Positions 45,227 through 54,719 are shown, counted from the stretch's first letter. The stretch is DNA of 64,000 nucleotides from JAJPXC01 sp964510535 (GCA_964510535.1 CAZECG010000010.1:26922-90921); one strand, 5' to 3'. Program-made: numbers and translations. Notes: generated from the sequence alone by a model not told the origin.

Positions 45227-48190
45227 ATGGCGAAAACGAAAATCAGTAAAGTAGCAAAAGACCTAAACGTCGCACTGCCGACAGTTATAGACTTTCTGCG
45301 CAAAAAAGACATCACCATCGACGAAGGTCCCAATGCCCGCATTGAGGATGACGTTCTTGAGCTTCTTGTGAAGGAGTTCAAGGGTGACAAGGACTTGAAA
45401 AGCAAGTCGAATCAATTCACCACCGAACGCCAGAAGGACCGCGTGAAGCCCGCCGCAAAGGAAGGTCCACGCCCCACCGTCGAAATAAAATTGCCAAGCG
45501 AAACCAACAAGCCTAAGATTATTGGGAAAATTGAGCTTGACCGTCACGGCAATCCAATAGCTAACAAGGTAGAAAAAGCGGCAGCCGAAGTGAAAGAACA
45601 GCCTAAGGCGGTTCAAGAGGAGAAGCCTGTCGTAACCGAAAAGGCCCCCGTAGCCGAAGCCGCCGCAGCCGAGAGCGCAGCCAAGAGCGCAGCCAAGGAA
45701 CAGCCGGCAGCACCAGCAACCCAACCGGCATCCGAGCCGGCTAAGGAGGCGACAAAGGAGACGAAAGTCGCCGTAAAAGAGACAGAGAAAAAGGATATTC
45801 CCGCCGACAAGCCCGAACCCGTAAAAACGGAGCCTGCCAAACCCGCCGCAGTCAAACCGGAACAGAAGCCGGAGCAGAAAGCGGAGACTCCCCAAGAAGA
45901 GAAGCCCGCGGTAGCCGCCAAAGATGAAGAGATATTCAAAGTGAGTGTCCCCCAGAGCGGATTGTCAATCAACGTTGTCGGCAAAATCGACTTATCGGCC
46001 ATCAACCAATCGACTCGCCCCAAGAAAAAGAGCAAGGAGGAGCGTCGCAACGAGCGCATAGCCAAGGCCGGAGCGAACGGTCAGGGCGCAAACAGCGGTG
46101 ACCGCAAAAAACGCCGCCGCATCGGAGGCAAGGAGAAAGTCGACATCGAAAAAGCGGGCAACCAACCGGCAACAGGCGGTGGACAGAACCGCGGCAACAA
46201 TAATAACGACAATAAGTCATCGCGCCGCGACCGCGGCAATTCGTCAAAGGGAGACCGCAACCGCCGCCCCGTACATACCGAGGTCAACGACGAGGATGTA
46301 CAGAAACAGATAAAGGAGACTCTCGCCCGCCTCACCAGCAAGGATAAGGGGCAGAAGAAAGGGGCGAAATGGCGCAAGGAAAAGCGCGAGAGCTTCGCAT
46401 CGCGAGAGCGTGAGGCGGCAGAGCTTGAAGCAGCAGAAAGCAAAGTGCTGAAGCTCACCGAGTTCGTAACGGCGAACGACCTTGCGATAATGATGGATGT
46501 GCCCATCAATAATGTCATAGCGACCTGCATGAACTTAGGTGTGATGGTATCAATCAACCAGCGTCTTGACGCTGAGACCATCAATATCGTTGCCGATGAG
46601 TTCGGATTCTCCACCGAATATGTGTCGGCAGAGGTGGTAGAGGCCATCGCATCGGAAGAAGACCGCGAAGAAGACTTGATGACACGCCCGCCCATCGTGA
46701 CCGTCATGGGTCACGTTGACCACGGTAAGACCTCGTTGCTCGACTACATCCGCAACGCTAACGTTATCGCCGGAGAGGCCGGAGGCATCACCCAACATAT
46801 CGGGGCCTATAACGTTAAGCTCGAAGATGGTCGCCGCATCACGTTCTTAGACACCCCCGGTCACGAAGCGTTCACGGCGATGCGTGCCCGCGGAGCGAAA
46901 GTTACCGACCTGTGTATCATCATCGTCGCCGCCGACGACAACGTGATGCCACAGACGGTTGAAGCCATCAACCACGCATCGGCGGCAGGCGTTCCCATCG
47001 TATTCGCAATCAACAAGATAGATAAGCCGGCAGCCAATCCCGAGAAAATCAAGGAGGAGCTTGCCAATATGAATTACCTTGTCGAGGACTGGGGCGGTAA
47101 ATACCAGTCGCAGGACATCTCCGCCAAAAAGGGTCTGGGCGTCAAGGAGCTGATGGAGAAGGTGCTTCTCGAAGCGGAGATGCTTGATTTGAAGGCCAAT
47201 CCATCGCGCAAAGCCACCGGCTCAATCATCGAGTCGTCGTTGGACAAAGGCCGCGGTTACATCGCCACAGTGCTTGTGCAGAACGGAACGCTCAGAATGG
47301 GCGACACGATTCTCGCCGGGACACACTACGGCAAAATCAAGGCAATGTTCAACGAGCGCAACCAGCGTATCACCGAGGCGGGTCCCGCAACGCCGGTCTT
47401 AATCTTAGGACTGAACGGCGCGCCGACAGCCGGCGATACGTTCAACGTGATGGATTCGGACCAGGAGGCCCGCGAAATCGCCAACAAGCGCGAGCAGCTT
47501 CAACGAGAATTGGGCTTGCGTACCAAGAAGATTCTGACACTCGACGATATAGGCCGCCGCAAGGCCATAGGTAACTTCCAGGAACTTAACATCATCGTTA
47601 AGGGTGACGTTGACGGTTCAATCGAGGCTCTAAGCGACTCGCTGATTAAGTTGTCGACCCCTGAAATCCAAGTTAATGTGCTTCACAAAGCGGTAGGTGC
47701 CATCTCTGAAAGCGATGTCACCCTTGCCGCCGCATCAGACGCCATCATCATCGGTTTCCAAGTACGCCCATCACAAGCGGCGCGCCGCGAGGCAGAGCGA
47801 GAAGGAGTCGAGATACGCCTCTATTCCGTCATCTATCAGGCAATCGAGGAGGTCAAGGACGCTATGGCGGGAATGCTCGCGCCTGAGATAAAGGAGGAAA
47901 TCACCGGTACCGCGGAAGTGTTGCAGACCTATCACATCTCGAAGGTAGGCACCATCGCCGGAGCGCAAGTGCGCGAAGGGAAAATCAAGCGCGGTTGCAA
48001 GGTGCGCCTGATTCGCGACGGCATAGTGCGCTACACGGGAGACCTCGGTTCGCTGAAACGCTTTAAGGATGATGTCAAGGAGGTGCTGACGGGTTACGAA
48101 TGCGGCTTGAACATAGCTGGCTACAACGATATCCAAGTAGGCGACATCATCGAGGGATTCGAGGAAATCGAAGTCAACCGGACGCTTTAA
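45227..48190 (+). CDS. infB: Translation initiation factor IF-2
   Basis: This 987-residue GTPase brings initiator tRNA to the 30S subunit. The N-terminal third (about residues 60-400) is a low-complexity region rich in Ala, Glu, Lys and Pro, as in Bacteroidota IF-2. The G domain has GHVDHGKT (495-502), DTPGHEAF and NKIDKP. Domains II, III and IV follow, ending with GFEEIEVNRTL. The gap to nusA is 66 bases with no promoter match, so co-transcription is likely. Confidence 0.97.
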   Translation: MAKTKISKVAKDLNVALPTVIDFLRKKDITIDEGPNARIEDDVLELLVKEFKGDKDLKSKSNQFTTERQKDRVKPAAKEGPRPTVEIKLPSETNKPKIIGKIELDRHGNPIANKVEKAAAEVKEQPKAVQEEKPVVTEKAPVAEAAAAESAAKSAAKEQPAAPATQPASEPAKEATKETKVAVKETEKKDIPADKPEPVKTEPAKPAAVKPEQKPEQKAETPQEEKPAVAAKDEEIFKVSVPQSGLSINVVGKIDLSAINQSTRPKKKSKEERRNERIAKAGANGQGANSGDRKKRRRIGGKEKVDIEKAGNQPATGGGQNRGNNNNDNKSSRRDRGNSSKGDRNRRPVHTEVNDEDVQKQIKETLARLTSKDKGQKKGAKWRKEKRESFASREREAAELEAAESKVLKLTEFVTANDLAIMMDVPINNVIATCMNLGVMVSINQRLDAETINIVADEFGFSTEYVSAEVVEAIASEEDREEDLMTRPPIVTVMGHVDHGKTSLLDYIRNANVIAGEAGGITQHIGAYNVKLEDGRRITFLDTPGHEAFTAMRARGAKVTDLCIIIVAADDNVMPQTVEAINHASAAGVPIVFAINKIDKPAANPEKIKEELANMNYLVEDWGGKYQSQDISAKKGLGVKELMEKVLLEAEMLDLKANPSRKATGSIIESSLDKGRGYIATVLVQNGTLRMGDTILAGTHYGKIKAMFNERNQRITEAGPATPVLILGLNGAPTAGDTFNVMDSDQEAREIANKREQLQRELGLRTKKILTLDDIGRRKAIGNFQELNIIVKGDVDGSIEALSDSLIKLSTPEIQVNVLHKAVGAISESDVTLAAASDAIIIGFQVRPSQAARREAEREGVEIRLYSVIYQAIEEVKDAMAGMLAPEIKEEITGTAEVLQTYHISKVGTIAGAQVREGKIKRGCKVRLIRDGIVRYTGDLGSLKRFKDDVKEVLTGYECGLNIAGYNDIQVGDIIEGFEEIEVNRTL

Positions 48191-48214
48191 GCGCAAGGCA
48201 AAGAGAGATTGAAG

Positions 48215-48229
48215 TAGCCGCATCGGCTA
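48215..48229. terminator. Short hairpin after infB
   Basis: TAGCCG-CAT-CGGCTA, a six-base stem with a three-base loop, lies 25 bases after the infB stop. There is no T tract, so function as a terminator is uncertain. Confidence 0.3.
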
Positions 48230-48263
48230 TCACGTCGACTTTGCTAATAGTAAACAAGAACTA

Positions 48264-48713
48264 ATGTCAATAGCATATATAGGCATAGGCTCAAACAAAG
48301 GAGACCGCTTAGCTCAGATAGAGCGAGCGGTCGCTTTGGTAGAGAGGGGTGCAGGTTGCCGTTCGCGCCTATCGCCGGTAATCGAGACAGAGGCGTGGGG
48401 GTTTGAATCGTCACACCGCTTTCTGAACATCGTGATAGAAATAGAGTGGAGCGGAACGGCTCACGAATTGCTGAATATGTTGCAGGCGTCGGAACGAATG
48501 ATTGACGAGTCGCCCCACCGCAACGCGTCGGGCGAGTATATCGACCGCCGCATAGACATAGACCTGATAGCCTTGGGCGACGAAATCGTCAACGACCCGC
48601 CCACGCTGATAGTGCCGCATCCGCGGATGCTTGAGCGCGAATTTGTCACGACACCGCTCAAAGCACTCGCGCCCCGGTGGCGACATCCTCTGACGGGCAA
48701 GCCGTTGGGGTGA
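48264..48713 (+). CDS. folK: HPPK, 7,8-dihydro-6-hydroxymethylpterin pyrophosphokinase
   Basis: This 149-residue protein has the full HPPK pattern: IGIGSNKGDR near the N-terminus, TEAWGFESSHRFLN, YIDRRIDIDLIALG with the metal-binding Asp pair, and VPHPRMLEREFVTTPL. It makes the pyrophosphorylated pterin for folate synthesis. It follows infB by 73 bases. Confidence 0.93.
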   Translation: MSIAYIGIGSNKGDRLAQIERAVALVERGAGCRSRLSPVIETEAWGFESSHRFLNIVIEIEWSGTAHELLNMLQASERMIDESPHRNASGEYIDRRIDIDLIALGDEIVNDPPTLIVPHPRMLEREFVTTPLKALAPRWRHPLTGKPLG

Positions 48714-48714
48714 A

Positions 48715-48742
48715 CGTATCGGTTAACGTTATTTTCGATACG
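48715..48742. terminator. Weak inverted repeat after folK
   Basis: CGTATCG (48715-48721) and CGATACG (48736-48742) form 7-base arms right after the folK stop, with a 14-base loop. Confidence 0.35.
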
Positions 48743-48792
48743 GCGAGATATGTTTATAGTTTATCAACAATAGATTGTCGCCCTCAGTGTTG

Positions 48793-48820
48793 TTGACAAA
48801 AAAATTTATCTATATCTTCG
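48793..48820 (+). promoter_or_regulatory. Probable promoter of the family-10-like glycosyl hydrolase gene
   Basis: TTG at 48793-48795 and TATCTTCG at 48813-48820, spacing 17. One base differs from the -7 consensus. The start codon is 76 bases downstream. Confidence 0.5.
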
Positions 48821-48896
48821 CGGCAAATAAACATAAGGGGCAATTATCCCCGATACCTAACTTAGACTAACCAAACCAATCTATATAACCCCAATT

Positions 48897-51527
48897 ATGC
48901 ACAGCAAATATCTGAAATGCAGCATACTGTTACTGCTGACCTTAATCGTTGCGCCGATAGTCAAAGCTGCCGACACGCCAGTTAAGCGCGAGATGCGCTC
49001 GTCGTGGGTAGCGACCGTGTGGCGTCTTGACTGGCCGCCGAGCGTAATCACGTCGACCGGCAACACGGCACAAATCAACCGCCAGAAGCAAGCCATGACC
49101 ACTCTGCTTGACTCGCTGGCCATCAACAACTTCAATGCCATCAATTTCCAGGTGCGTTCGCGCAGCGACGCGATGTATAAGTCGAGCTATGAGCCGTGGT
49201 CGACCGACTTGGTGTCGGAGCGCGGTATGGACCCGGGCTGGGACCCGCTGGAATGGGTTGTGGCAGAGTGCCATAAGCGCGGCATGGAGTGCCATGCGTG
49301 GCTTAACCCCTACCGCTACGAGTCGAGCGTATCGTCAACGCCGTGGGACGGGCCGAACGATTACCGCACCACCCATCCCGAATGGATTATGGAGTATAAT
49401 AACCAGTCGATACTCAATCCGGGGTTGCCGGAAGTGCGCCAACGTATCTGCGACATCATCAAGGAGATATTGACCAACTATGACGTAGACGGCATCTTGT
49501 TTGACGACTATTTCTATATCAACGGCACGCCGTTATCGGTCGACACCGACTTGTATAATGAATATAAAGCAAAGGGCGGCACGATGAGCCAAGCCGACTG
49601 GCGACGCGACAACGTCAACCAGATGGTGGCCGACGTGTACGCAACCATCCAAAAGGTAAAGCCGTGGGCGCGTTTCGGTATCTCGCCTGCAGGTGTCGCC
49701 TGCACAAAGGTGAACGTAGCCAACAAATATGGGGTAACACCTTGTCCGTCGGGCAGTGACTGGCAGTATGACGGTTTGTATTCCGACCCGTTGGCTTGGA
49801 TTTCGAGCCATAACATCGATTTCATCTCGCCGCAGGTCTACTGGACGATAGGCTGCTCCTCACCCGACTACTCGAAGGTTACGCCGTGGTGGGGGACGGT
49901 TGCAGAAAAATTCGGACGCCACTTGTATGTGAGCCACTCGATTTCATCGTTGACATCGAGCAGCAAAGTCCCCGGGATGAGCGGGCAGGAGAGCGATAAG
50001 GCACTTGGAAACATAGACATGGCGTCGGGGCCCAACAGCGACAGCTATGAGGAATATGTCAATGAGGTGCGTCTCAATCGCAGCAGCTCGCTTGACGGCT
50101 GTCCGGGTTCGATATTTTATTCGACAAAATATATCTATTCGGCATCGCCGAAATTCGGGCACTATTTGAAACAGACGGTGTTCAACACCCCCGCAATCGC
50201 TCCGATTATGACGTGGAAACCGGGTGATAATCCGGGAGTAGTAACCAATGTAGCCCGTTCGGGAAACAAACTTAGCTGGACGGGGCATGACAATGTGCGC
50301 TACACGGTCTATGCTATTCCCACTGATGTTCCCTCGGAGAACTTTCAGTGTGAAGTCGAGTATCTGCTTGGCATGAGCTATGCGACCGAGTTTGTCATTC
50401 CTGACAACAGATTGTCGGGGTATAAATATGCTGTGTGTGTTCTTGACCGCTACGGCTATGAGTACACTCCCGCGTTCGCCGGCCAGCCGACAGAGACGCT
50501 CGCAGCCCCCACCCTGACGTATCCCGCTGCCGGAGCCACCGTTGAGTTCCCGTTTGATTTCAGTTGGAAGGCAGTCGACAAAGCCACGTCATATATCGTG
50601 GAGGTTGCTTCAGACGCTACGTTCAACCGCAACTCGCTACTATACACCATATCCTGCACCAGCACCGAATGCTCGACGGCCCATATGCCGAGTCTTGAAG
50701 CTGACAAGAGTTATTATTGGCGAGTGCGCTCATGCGGCATCTCTGCCAACGACGGTGTTTCTGAGAGCCGCAAGTTCACGATGTCGAGAATGGTCATCAC
50801 CTCACCCATTGACAGGGCGACCGACGTAGACCTCACGCCAGTGATAAAATGGAGCATTTCCGACCGCAAGGTCAACGTTGAGATGTCGACTAAAGAGGAG
50901 TTCACTACAATCGCATTCAGCGAGGAAGCTGACGGTGGCTCATGGCAGGTGCCTGAGGGATATCTTGCCGGGCTGACCACCTACTATTGCCGTTTGACAT
51001 ATGAGAAGAGCGGGGAGACAATGACCACGCCCACCGTTACGTTCACGACCAAGGAGCACGTACCCGGTCAGGTCACCATCAGCTATCCGACCGAAGGCGG
51101 TGATTTCTATGCCGAAGATTATATCAGTGCCAATGTTGTCACGGGTTATTATCAAGTGACTTTCCAAATCGACGAGAAAGAGAATGTCGGAAACCGTTTC
51201 ATTCAGGAAACATCAGAAGTGCCCAACTGGCATACCCGCAACACCGCAGGAGAAATGAGCAAGACGCTTGAGAAAGGGAAGCTCTACTACATGAGAGTCA
51301 GAGGCAATTACCGCACCACCGACGGCAACAAATATTCGGCATGGTCGCCTGTCGTGTCGGCATACTATCGCGGAAACAATTCCGGAGTTGATGAAATCGA
51401 GATAGACGCTGACGACACGGACTGCGAGTGGTTTAACCTGCAAGGTATCAGAATCGACCGCCCGTCGTCGGGTCAGATAGTGATTCGCCGCAAGGGTTCG
51501 CAAGTCGATAAAGTACGCATCAAGTAG
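48897..51527 (+). CDS. Secreted glycosyl-hydrolase-10-like (GHL10/DUF187) protein with Fn3-like domains
   Basis: This 876-residue protein starts with a Sec signal peptide (about residues 1-24). Residues about 30-420 form a TIM-barrel of the GHL10 type: REMRSSWVATVWRLDWP, AWLNPYRYE, DYDVDGILFDDYF-type strand, and RFGISPAGVA. Residues about 430-830 hold fibronectin-III-like beta modules (for example SYIVEVASDATF and SYYWRVRS). The C-terminus, GVDEIEIDADDTDCEWFNLQGIR followed by a short beta segment, is a common tail of secreted Bacteroidales proteins. It probably acts on a glycan or peptidoglycan-related substrate outside the cytoplasm. The substrate is unknown. Confidence 0.87.
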   Translation: MHSKYLKCSILLLLTLIVAPIVKAADTPVKREMRSSWVATVWRLDWPPSVITSTGNTAQINRQKQAMTTLLDSLAINNFNAINFQVRSRSDAMYKSSYEPWSTDLVSERGMDPGWDPLEWVVAECHKRGMECHAWLNPYRYESSVSSTPWDGPNDYRTTHPEWIMEYNNQSILNPGLPEVRQRICDIIKEILTNYDVDGILFDDYFYINGTPLSVDTDLYNEYKAKGGTMSQADWRRDNVNQMVADVYATIQKVKPWARFGISPAGVACTKVNVANKYGVTPCPSGSDWQYDGLYSDPLAWISSHNIDFISPQVYWTIGCSSPDYSKVTPWWGTVAEKFGRHLYVSHSISSLTSSSKVPGMSGQESDKALGNIDMASGPNSDSYEEYVNEVRLNRSSSLDGCPGSIFYSTKYIYSASPKFGHYLKQTVFNTPAIAPIMTWKPGDNPGVVTNVARSGNKLSWTGHDNVRYTVYAIPTDVPSENFQCEVEYLLGMSYATEFVIPDNRLSGYKYAVCVLDRYGYEYTPAFAGQPTETLAAPTLTYPAAGATVEFPFDFSWKAVDKATSYIVEVASDATFNRNSLLYTISCTSTECSTAHMPSLEADKSYYWRVRSCGISANDGVSESRKFTMSRMVITSPIDRATDVDLTPVIKWSISDRKVNVEMSTKEEFTTIAFSEEADGGSWQVPEGYLAGLTTYYCRLTYEKSGETMTTPTVTFTTKEHVPGQVTISYPTEGGDFYAEDYISANVVTGYYQVTFQIDEKENVGNRFIQETSEVPNWHTRNTAGEMSKTLEKGKLYYMRVRGNYRTTDGNKYSAWSPVVSAYYRGNNSGVDEIEIDADDTDCEWFNLQGIRIDRPSSGQIVIRRKGSQVDKVRIK

Positions 51528-51566
51528 CCAGCCATTCCCTGTAATCGGGACGCAGTGAAATAGCAA

Positions 51567-51600
51567 CGGTGGGTCGCTCCGAAAATGGGGCGACCCACCG
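51567..51600. terminator. Terminator after the GHL10-like gene
   Basis: CGGTGGGTCGCTCC (51567-51580) pairs with GGGGCGACCCACCG (51587-51600) with one G-T wobble and a six-base loop. The T tract downstream is poor. Confidence 0.65.
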
Positions 51601-51613
51601 TCGTTATATGTAC

Positions 51614-51649
51614 ACACGGTTTACTCCGGGTGTTATCCGGTTACCGTGT
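51614..51649. repeat. Imperfect palindrome upstream of phage block 1
   Basis: ACACGGT (51614-51620) and ACCGTGT (51643-51649) are exact complements. Inside them CCGG appears on both sides of the centre. The element lies about 34 bases before the shared promoter box and could be an operator. Confidence 0.4.
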
Positions 51650-51682
51650 CGGCGGGGAATGATTCAGACCGAGGGGGGGAGG

Positions 51683-51721
51683 AAAACGCAGGGGATGGGG
51701 TGGAAAGCAGGGGTAATTTTG
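51683..51721 (+). promoter_or_regulatory. Shared upstream box of phage block 1
   Basis: AAAACGCAGGG (51683-51693), 20 bases, then TAATTTTG (51714-51721). The same elements with the same spacing precede phage block 2 at 58405-58443. The -7 element is standard, but GCAGGG stands where TTTG is expected at -33. The spacer is G-rich in both copies. Confidence 0.7.
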
Positions 51722-51765
51722 CCGATGATTGATTAGTCTATCTTATTAACCAAACTATAATCAGG

Positions 51766-52311
51766 ATGTTATTGAATCTTTCAACCGAGGAGATGCTGGG
51801 AGTGTGGAAGCTGAAGCGGTATTTCGAGCCGCTGAGGAGCGACTGCGAGCTGTCGCGAACCGACGGAGTCGATTTTGACCGTCTACAGATGATGGAAATG
51901 AGGGAGTGGTATCTGAATCTGCTCGACAATGGGGATTTGTCGCTATTGGAGGTGAGCGACATCGCGCGCGACGTGGCACTGAAACATATGTCAGACGGGA
52001 GCGCGACCATCACCCTCCCGGCTGAGTGCCGAAGGGTTGTGGAGGTGAAACTTGATGGATGGCAATGCGCGGCCATCATAGCGGGTCCCGACTCCCCCAT
52101 AGCCGCGCTGCAGCGGTCGCCATATAGCCGCGGGCGGAGCGAGGAGCCAGTAGCAGTTGTCCACCAAGGGTATCTGCATATCTACACACCGTCATCGACC
52201 GATTCGCGCATCAGTTCGCTGAAGTGTGTGGCAGAACCCGCCGATGGGTCCTACCGGTTTGACGAACGCGCCTTGGCGACCATCCCTGCCGACATAATAC
52301 AAACGAACTAA
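51766..52311 (+). CDS. Phage head-tail connector-like protein (block 1)
   Basis: This 181-residue protein stands directly before a portal gene. The N-terminal two thirds are helical (for example MEMREWYLNLLDNGDLSLLE), followed by a beta-rich C-terminal part. Size, fold pattern and position fit adaptor or connector proteins that sit under the portal in podovirus-like heads, but no diagnostic motif is seen, so the role is inferred from context. Codon use looks like that of the neighbouring host genes. Confidence 0.5.
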   Translation: MLLNLSTEEMLGVWKLKRYFEPLRSDCELSRTDGVDFDRLQMMEMREWYLNLLDNGDLSLLEVSDIARDVALKHMSDGSATITLPAECRRVVEVKLDGWQCAAIIAGPDSPIAALQRSPYSRGRSEEPVAVVHQGYLHIYTPSSTDSRISSLKCVAEPADGSYRFDERALATIPADIIQTN

Positions 52312-52319
52312 ATCAAATA

Positions 52320-53726
52320 ATGAATATGGAGATAACGAGAACACGCGAGGTCTTGGAAGCCGCCCACCGGGCATGGCTTAAACTCGCCGATTTGCGCCAA
52401 CGCCGCGAACGCTACAAAAATTTCACCTATGGTCGCCAGTGGAACGACACAATCTATGACAATGACGGCCGCGCCATCAGCGAGGAGGAGCTTGCATCGC
52501 GCTGTGGCCGCACACCTCTGACCAACAATCTGATTAGGCCGATGGTGAAATGCGTCATAGGGCGTTACCGCGACAGGCGCGCCCAGCAAAGGGTCAACCA
52601 CGACAACGCGGTAAGGAAAGCCTACAGCGTGAATCAGCTTAACGAGCTTGACTGCCGCACGCTTGAGGAGTTTCTGATTTCGGGATGCGCCATACAGCGC
52701 GTGGTGAACGAGCACCGCCCCATGGGGCGCGGGGTGTGGGTTGACAACGTCAGCCCTCGCCGGTTTTTTATCAACAACATCACCGACATCAGGGGATGGG
52801 ACACGGAGCTAATCGGGATGTTGCACGACATGAGCCTCGCAGAAGTTGTGATGAGATTTTCGCACGGCGACGCAGCCACCGCCGACCGGCTCAGGGCCAT
52901 CTACCGCGACATGAGGACGGGCGGTATGAGCGACGGTTTTTTCACGGCTCCTGCCGGGCGTTGCCGCGTGGTTGAGGTGTGGACGTTGGAAAGCTGTGAG
53001 ACGGTTGAGTGCCATGACCCTGAGACCGGGAGCATGAGCCGACTCACCACCGAAACCGCTGACGACCTTAAACGCGAAAACCGCCACCGGCAATCGTCGG
53101 GCCGCCCACAGCTGAAATGGCGCAAGACTACCGATATACAGTGGCATTGCCGCTACATATCGCCTCGGGGGGACTTGTTGCATGAACGCCACTCGCGCCT
53201 TGCGTCGGGGCAACACCCGTTCATAGTTAAGCTCTACCCGCTCGTCGACGGGGAGATACACTCGTTTGTGGAGGATATAATAGACCAACAAAAATATGTG
53301 AACCGCTTGATTACACTAATCGACCATGTGATGAGTACTTCGGCCAAGGGTGTGCTCCTGTTCCCTTACCGGCAGAAGATAAGCAACATGAGCTGGGAGG
53401 ATGTGGGAAAGCAATGGTCGGCTTGTGACGGAATCATCCCTTATGACCCGAGAAACGGTGAACCCGCTCCGCAACAGCTCGTGAGCCACAGCGGTGACAT
53501 CGGAGCTTATGACCTGCTTGACTTGGAGATGAAACTGTTTCGCGACGTCTCAGGCGTAAGCGAGGCCCTCAGCGGCCATGGGACATCGGGTGCCAAGGGG
53601 AACTCGATGTATGAGAATCAGGTGTACAATGCGACCGTGGCACTCGCGGATTTGCTGGATACATTCGGAGGGTTCATAGAATGGCGCGACAGAATCATGA
53701 GAGAGAATATTGAGATTACCGATTAA
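52320..53726 (+). CDS. Phage portal protein (P22-like/podovirus type)
   Basis: This is a 468-residue protein. The start region (RRERYKNFTYGRQWND, then LTNNLIRPMVKCVIGRYRD) is characteristic of portal proteins from podovirus-like phages of Bacteroidales. The middle has beta strands and the wing region with PLVDGEIHSFVEDIIDQQKY, followed by the helical crown-side stretch VSEALSGHGTSGAKGNSMYENQV. It is complete but shorter than the 700-residue P22 portal. In a phage it would form the dodecameric DNA gate. No terminase gene is near. Confidence 0.8.
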   Translation: MNMEITRTREVLEAAHRAWLKLADLRQRRERYKNFTYGRQWNDTIYDNDGRAISEEELASRCGRTPLTNNLIRPMVKCVIGRYRDRRAQQRVNHDNAVRKAYSVNQLNELDCRTLEEFLISGCAIQRVVNEHRPMGRGVWVDNVSPRRFFINNITDIRGWDTELIGMLHDMSLAEVVMRFSHGDAATADRLRAIYRDMRTGGMSDGFFTAPAGRCRVVEVWTLESCETVECHDPETGSMSRLTTETADDLKRENRHRQSSGRPQLKWRKTTDIQWHCRYISPRGDLLHERHSRLASGQHPFIVKLYPLVDGEIHSFVEDIIDQQKYVNRLITLIDHVMSTSAKGVLLFPYRQKISNMSWEDVGKQWSACDGIIPYDPRNGEPAPQQLVSHSGDIGAYDLLDLEMKLFRDVSGVSEALSGHGTSGAKGNSMYENQVYNATVALADLLDTFGGFIEWRDRIMRENIEITD

Positions 53727-53771
53727 CCAACAAACAGAGAGATGGGCAAAGATAACGCCCATGCGCAGTTG

Positions 53772-53787
53772 TATATTTGCAAATATA
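53772..53787. promoter_or_regulatory. Perfect 16-base palindrome overlapping a -7 element
   Basis: TATATTTGCAAATATA is exactly self-complementary, and its left half is TATATTTG, a consensus -7 element on either strand. The surrounding 60 bases are much more AT-rich than the flanking genes, as expected for a regulatory gap. No good -33 element is seen at 19-21 bases. A start codon follows 32 bases downstream. Confidence 0.6.
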
Positions 53788-53819
53788 ATTGGCAAAACGA
53801 CATTATTAATGATATTATT

Positions 53820-54248
53820 ATGGCAGAATTAAGGGAAATCAGAGACCAAGACTTCAAACGCGAATGCCGACGACAGACGAAACTCGCATTTGACCGCGGT
53901 GAAATACCGGCAGCCGGGGAAATAGTGGCCCGCGCTGTCAGAAGCCCCGCACCGGGGTATTATCTCGACTATGACTACGCACTGACCACGCTCTACAGGG
54001 TGCGCAACGGGATGAGGCCGCGCCGGCATGAGAAACGGCAGATGTGGGAAGAGATAGAACGTAAAGTCAACGGCATCATCACATCGGGGGATGAGCCGAC
54101 AATAGCGGGCGCGCTGAACCGCGTACTCGCCGATGAAAGGGCATCGCGCTATTTCATCACCCCGGGCTACGGCAAGAAACTCTATGAACAGTTGCGCCGC
54201 CGACCGCGCCGGCAACCAAGCGAGGATGAAAATCTAACAAGGAAATGA
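53820..54248 (+). CDS. Uncharacterised protein in phage block 1
   Basis: This 142-residue protein is highly basic, with many Arg, and helical in appearance (ELREIRDQDFKRECRRQTKL). Nothing in it was recognised. The start at 53820 is preferred over the in-frame ATG at 53742 because the earlier stretch is AT-rich and contains the palindrome and -7 element. A start at 53742 would add 26 residues. Its stop overlaps the next start (ATGA at 54245). A helical basic protein next to a portal could bind DNA or the portal, which is speculation. Confidence 0.6.
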   Translation: MAELREIRDQDFKRECRRQTKLAFDRGEIPAAGEIVARAVRSPAPGYYLDYDYALTTLYRVRNGMRPRRHEKRQMWEEIERKVNGIITSGDEPTIAGALNRVLADERASRYFITPGYGKKLYEQLRRRPRRQPSEDENLTRK

Positions 54249-54673
54249 CTATGACAACCATCAGTTTATCAATCACAGCGATAGAGCGCGAGGTTTTCGC
54301 CCTATCAGCACTTAGAAGCTACTACAACAAGGGGAGACGGTCGCAGGTGCCGCTACTCACCGCCGACCGACGGGAAGCGTTAGAGCCGTTAATCAGGGCT
54401 GCGATAGGGGAAACCGCACTGAAAATCGGAGGAATCGCCAACGTATCGGATGAGGGTGATATAGTGACGGTGGCACTCAACAAGGATGACAAGGCGGTGA
54501 TAACGGCAATGGAGCAGGGATGCGCGTTGCGTGTGCTTCAGATAGCAAACATCGGCTATGACAGCGAGGCTGCCGCCGACTACGGGGAGCAGGCTGAAGC
54601 GTCAATCGAGTCGGTGCGGGCGGCTCTGTCGGGGAGAGCGACAATTGGGAGAATCGTGCCGAATTGGTATTAA
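54245..54673 (+). CDS. Uncharacterised protein in phage block 1
   Basis: This 142-residue protein has mixed helix and strand character. It begins MTMTTISLSITAIEREVFAL, has a middle with VSDEGDIVTVALNKDDKAV, and a short C-terminal tail. It is translationally coupled to the previous gene. No family is recognised. Its conserved-looking start and coupling argue that it is real. Confidence 0.6.
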   Translation: MTMTTISLSITAIEREVFALSALRSYYNKGRRSQVPLLTADRREALEPLIRAAIGETALKIGGIANVSDEGDIVTVALNKDDKAVITAMEQGCALRVLQIANIGYDSEAAADYGEQAEASIESVRAALSGRATIGRIVPNWY

Positions 54674-54719
54674 ATTTAACGACCGGGATAACAAGGTGGC
54701 GGGTGGAGACGTTAAGAGA

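Noticed and set aside
53742..53819. N-terminal extension of the 53820 gene
   Set aside because: The region is AT-rich, contains the palindrome and -7 element, and reads as intergenic. Kept as an alternative only.
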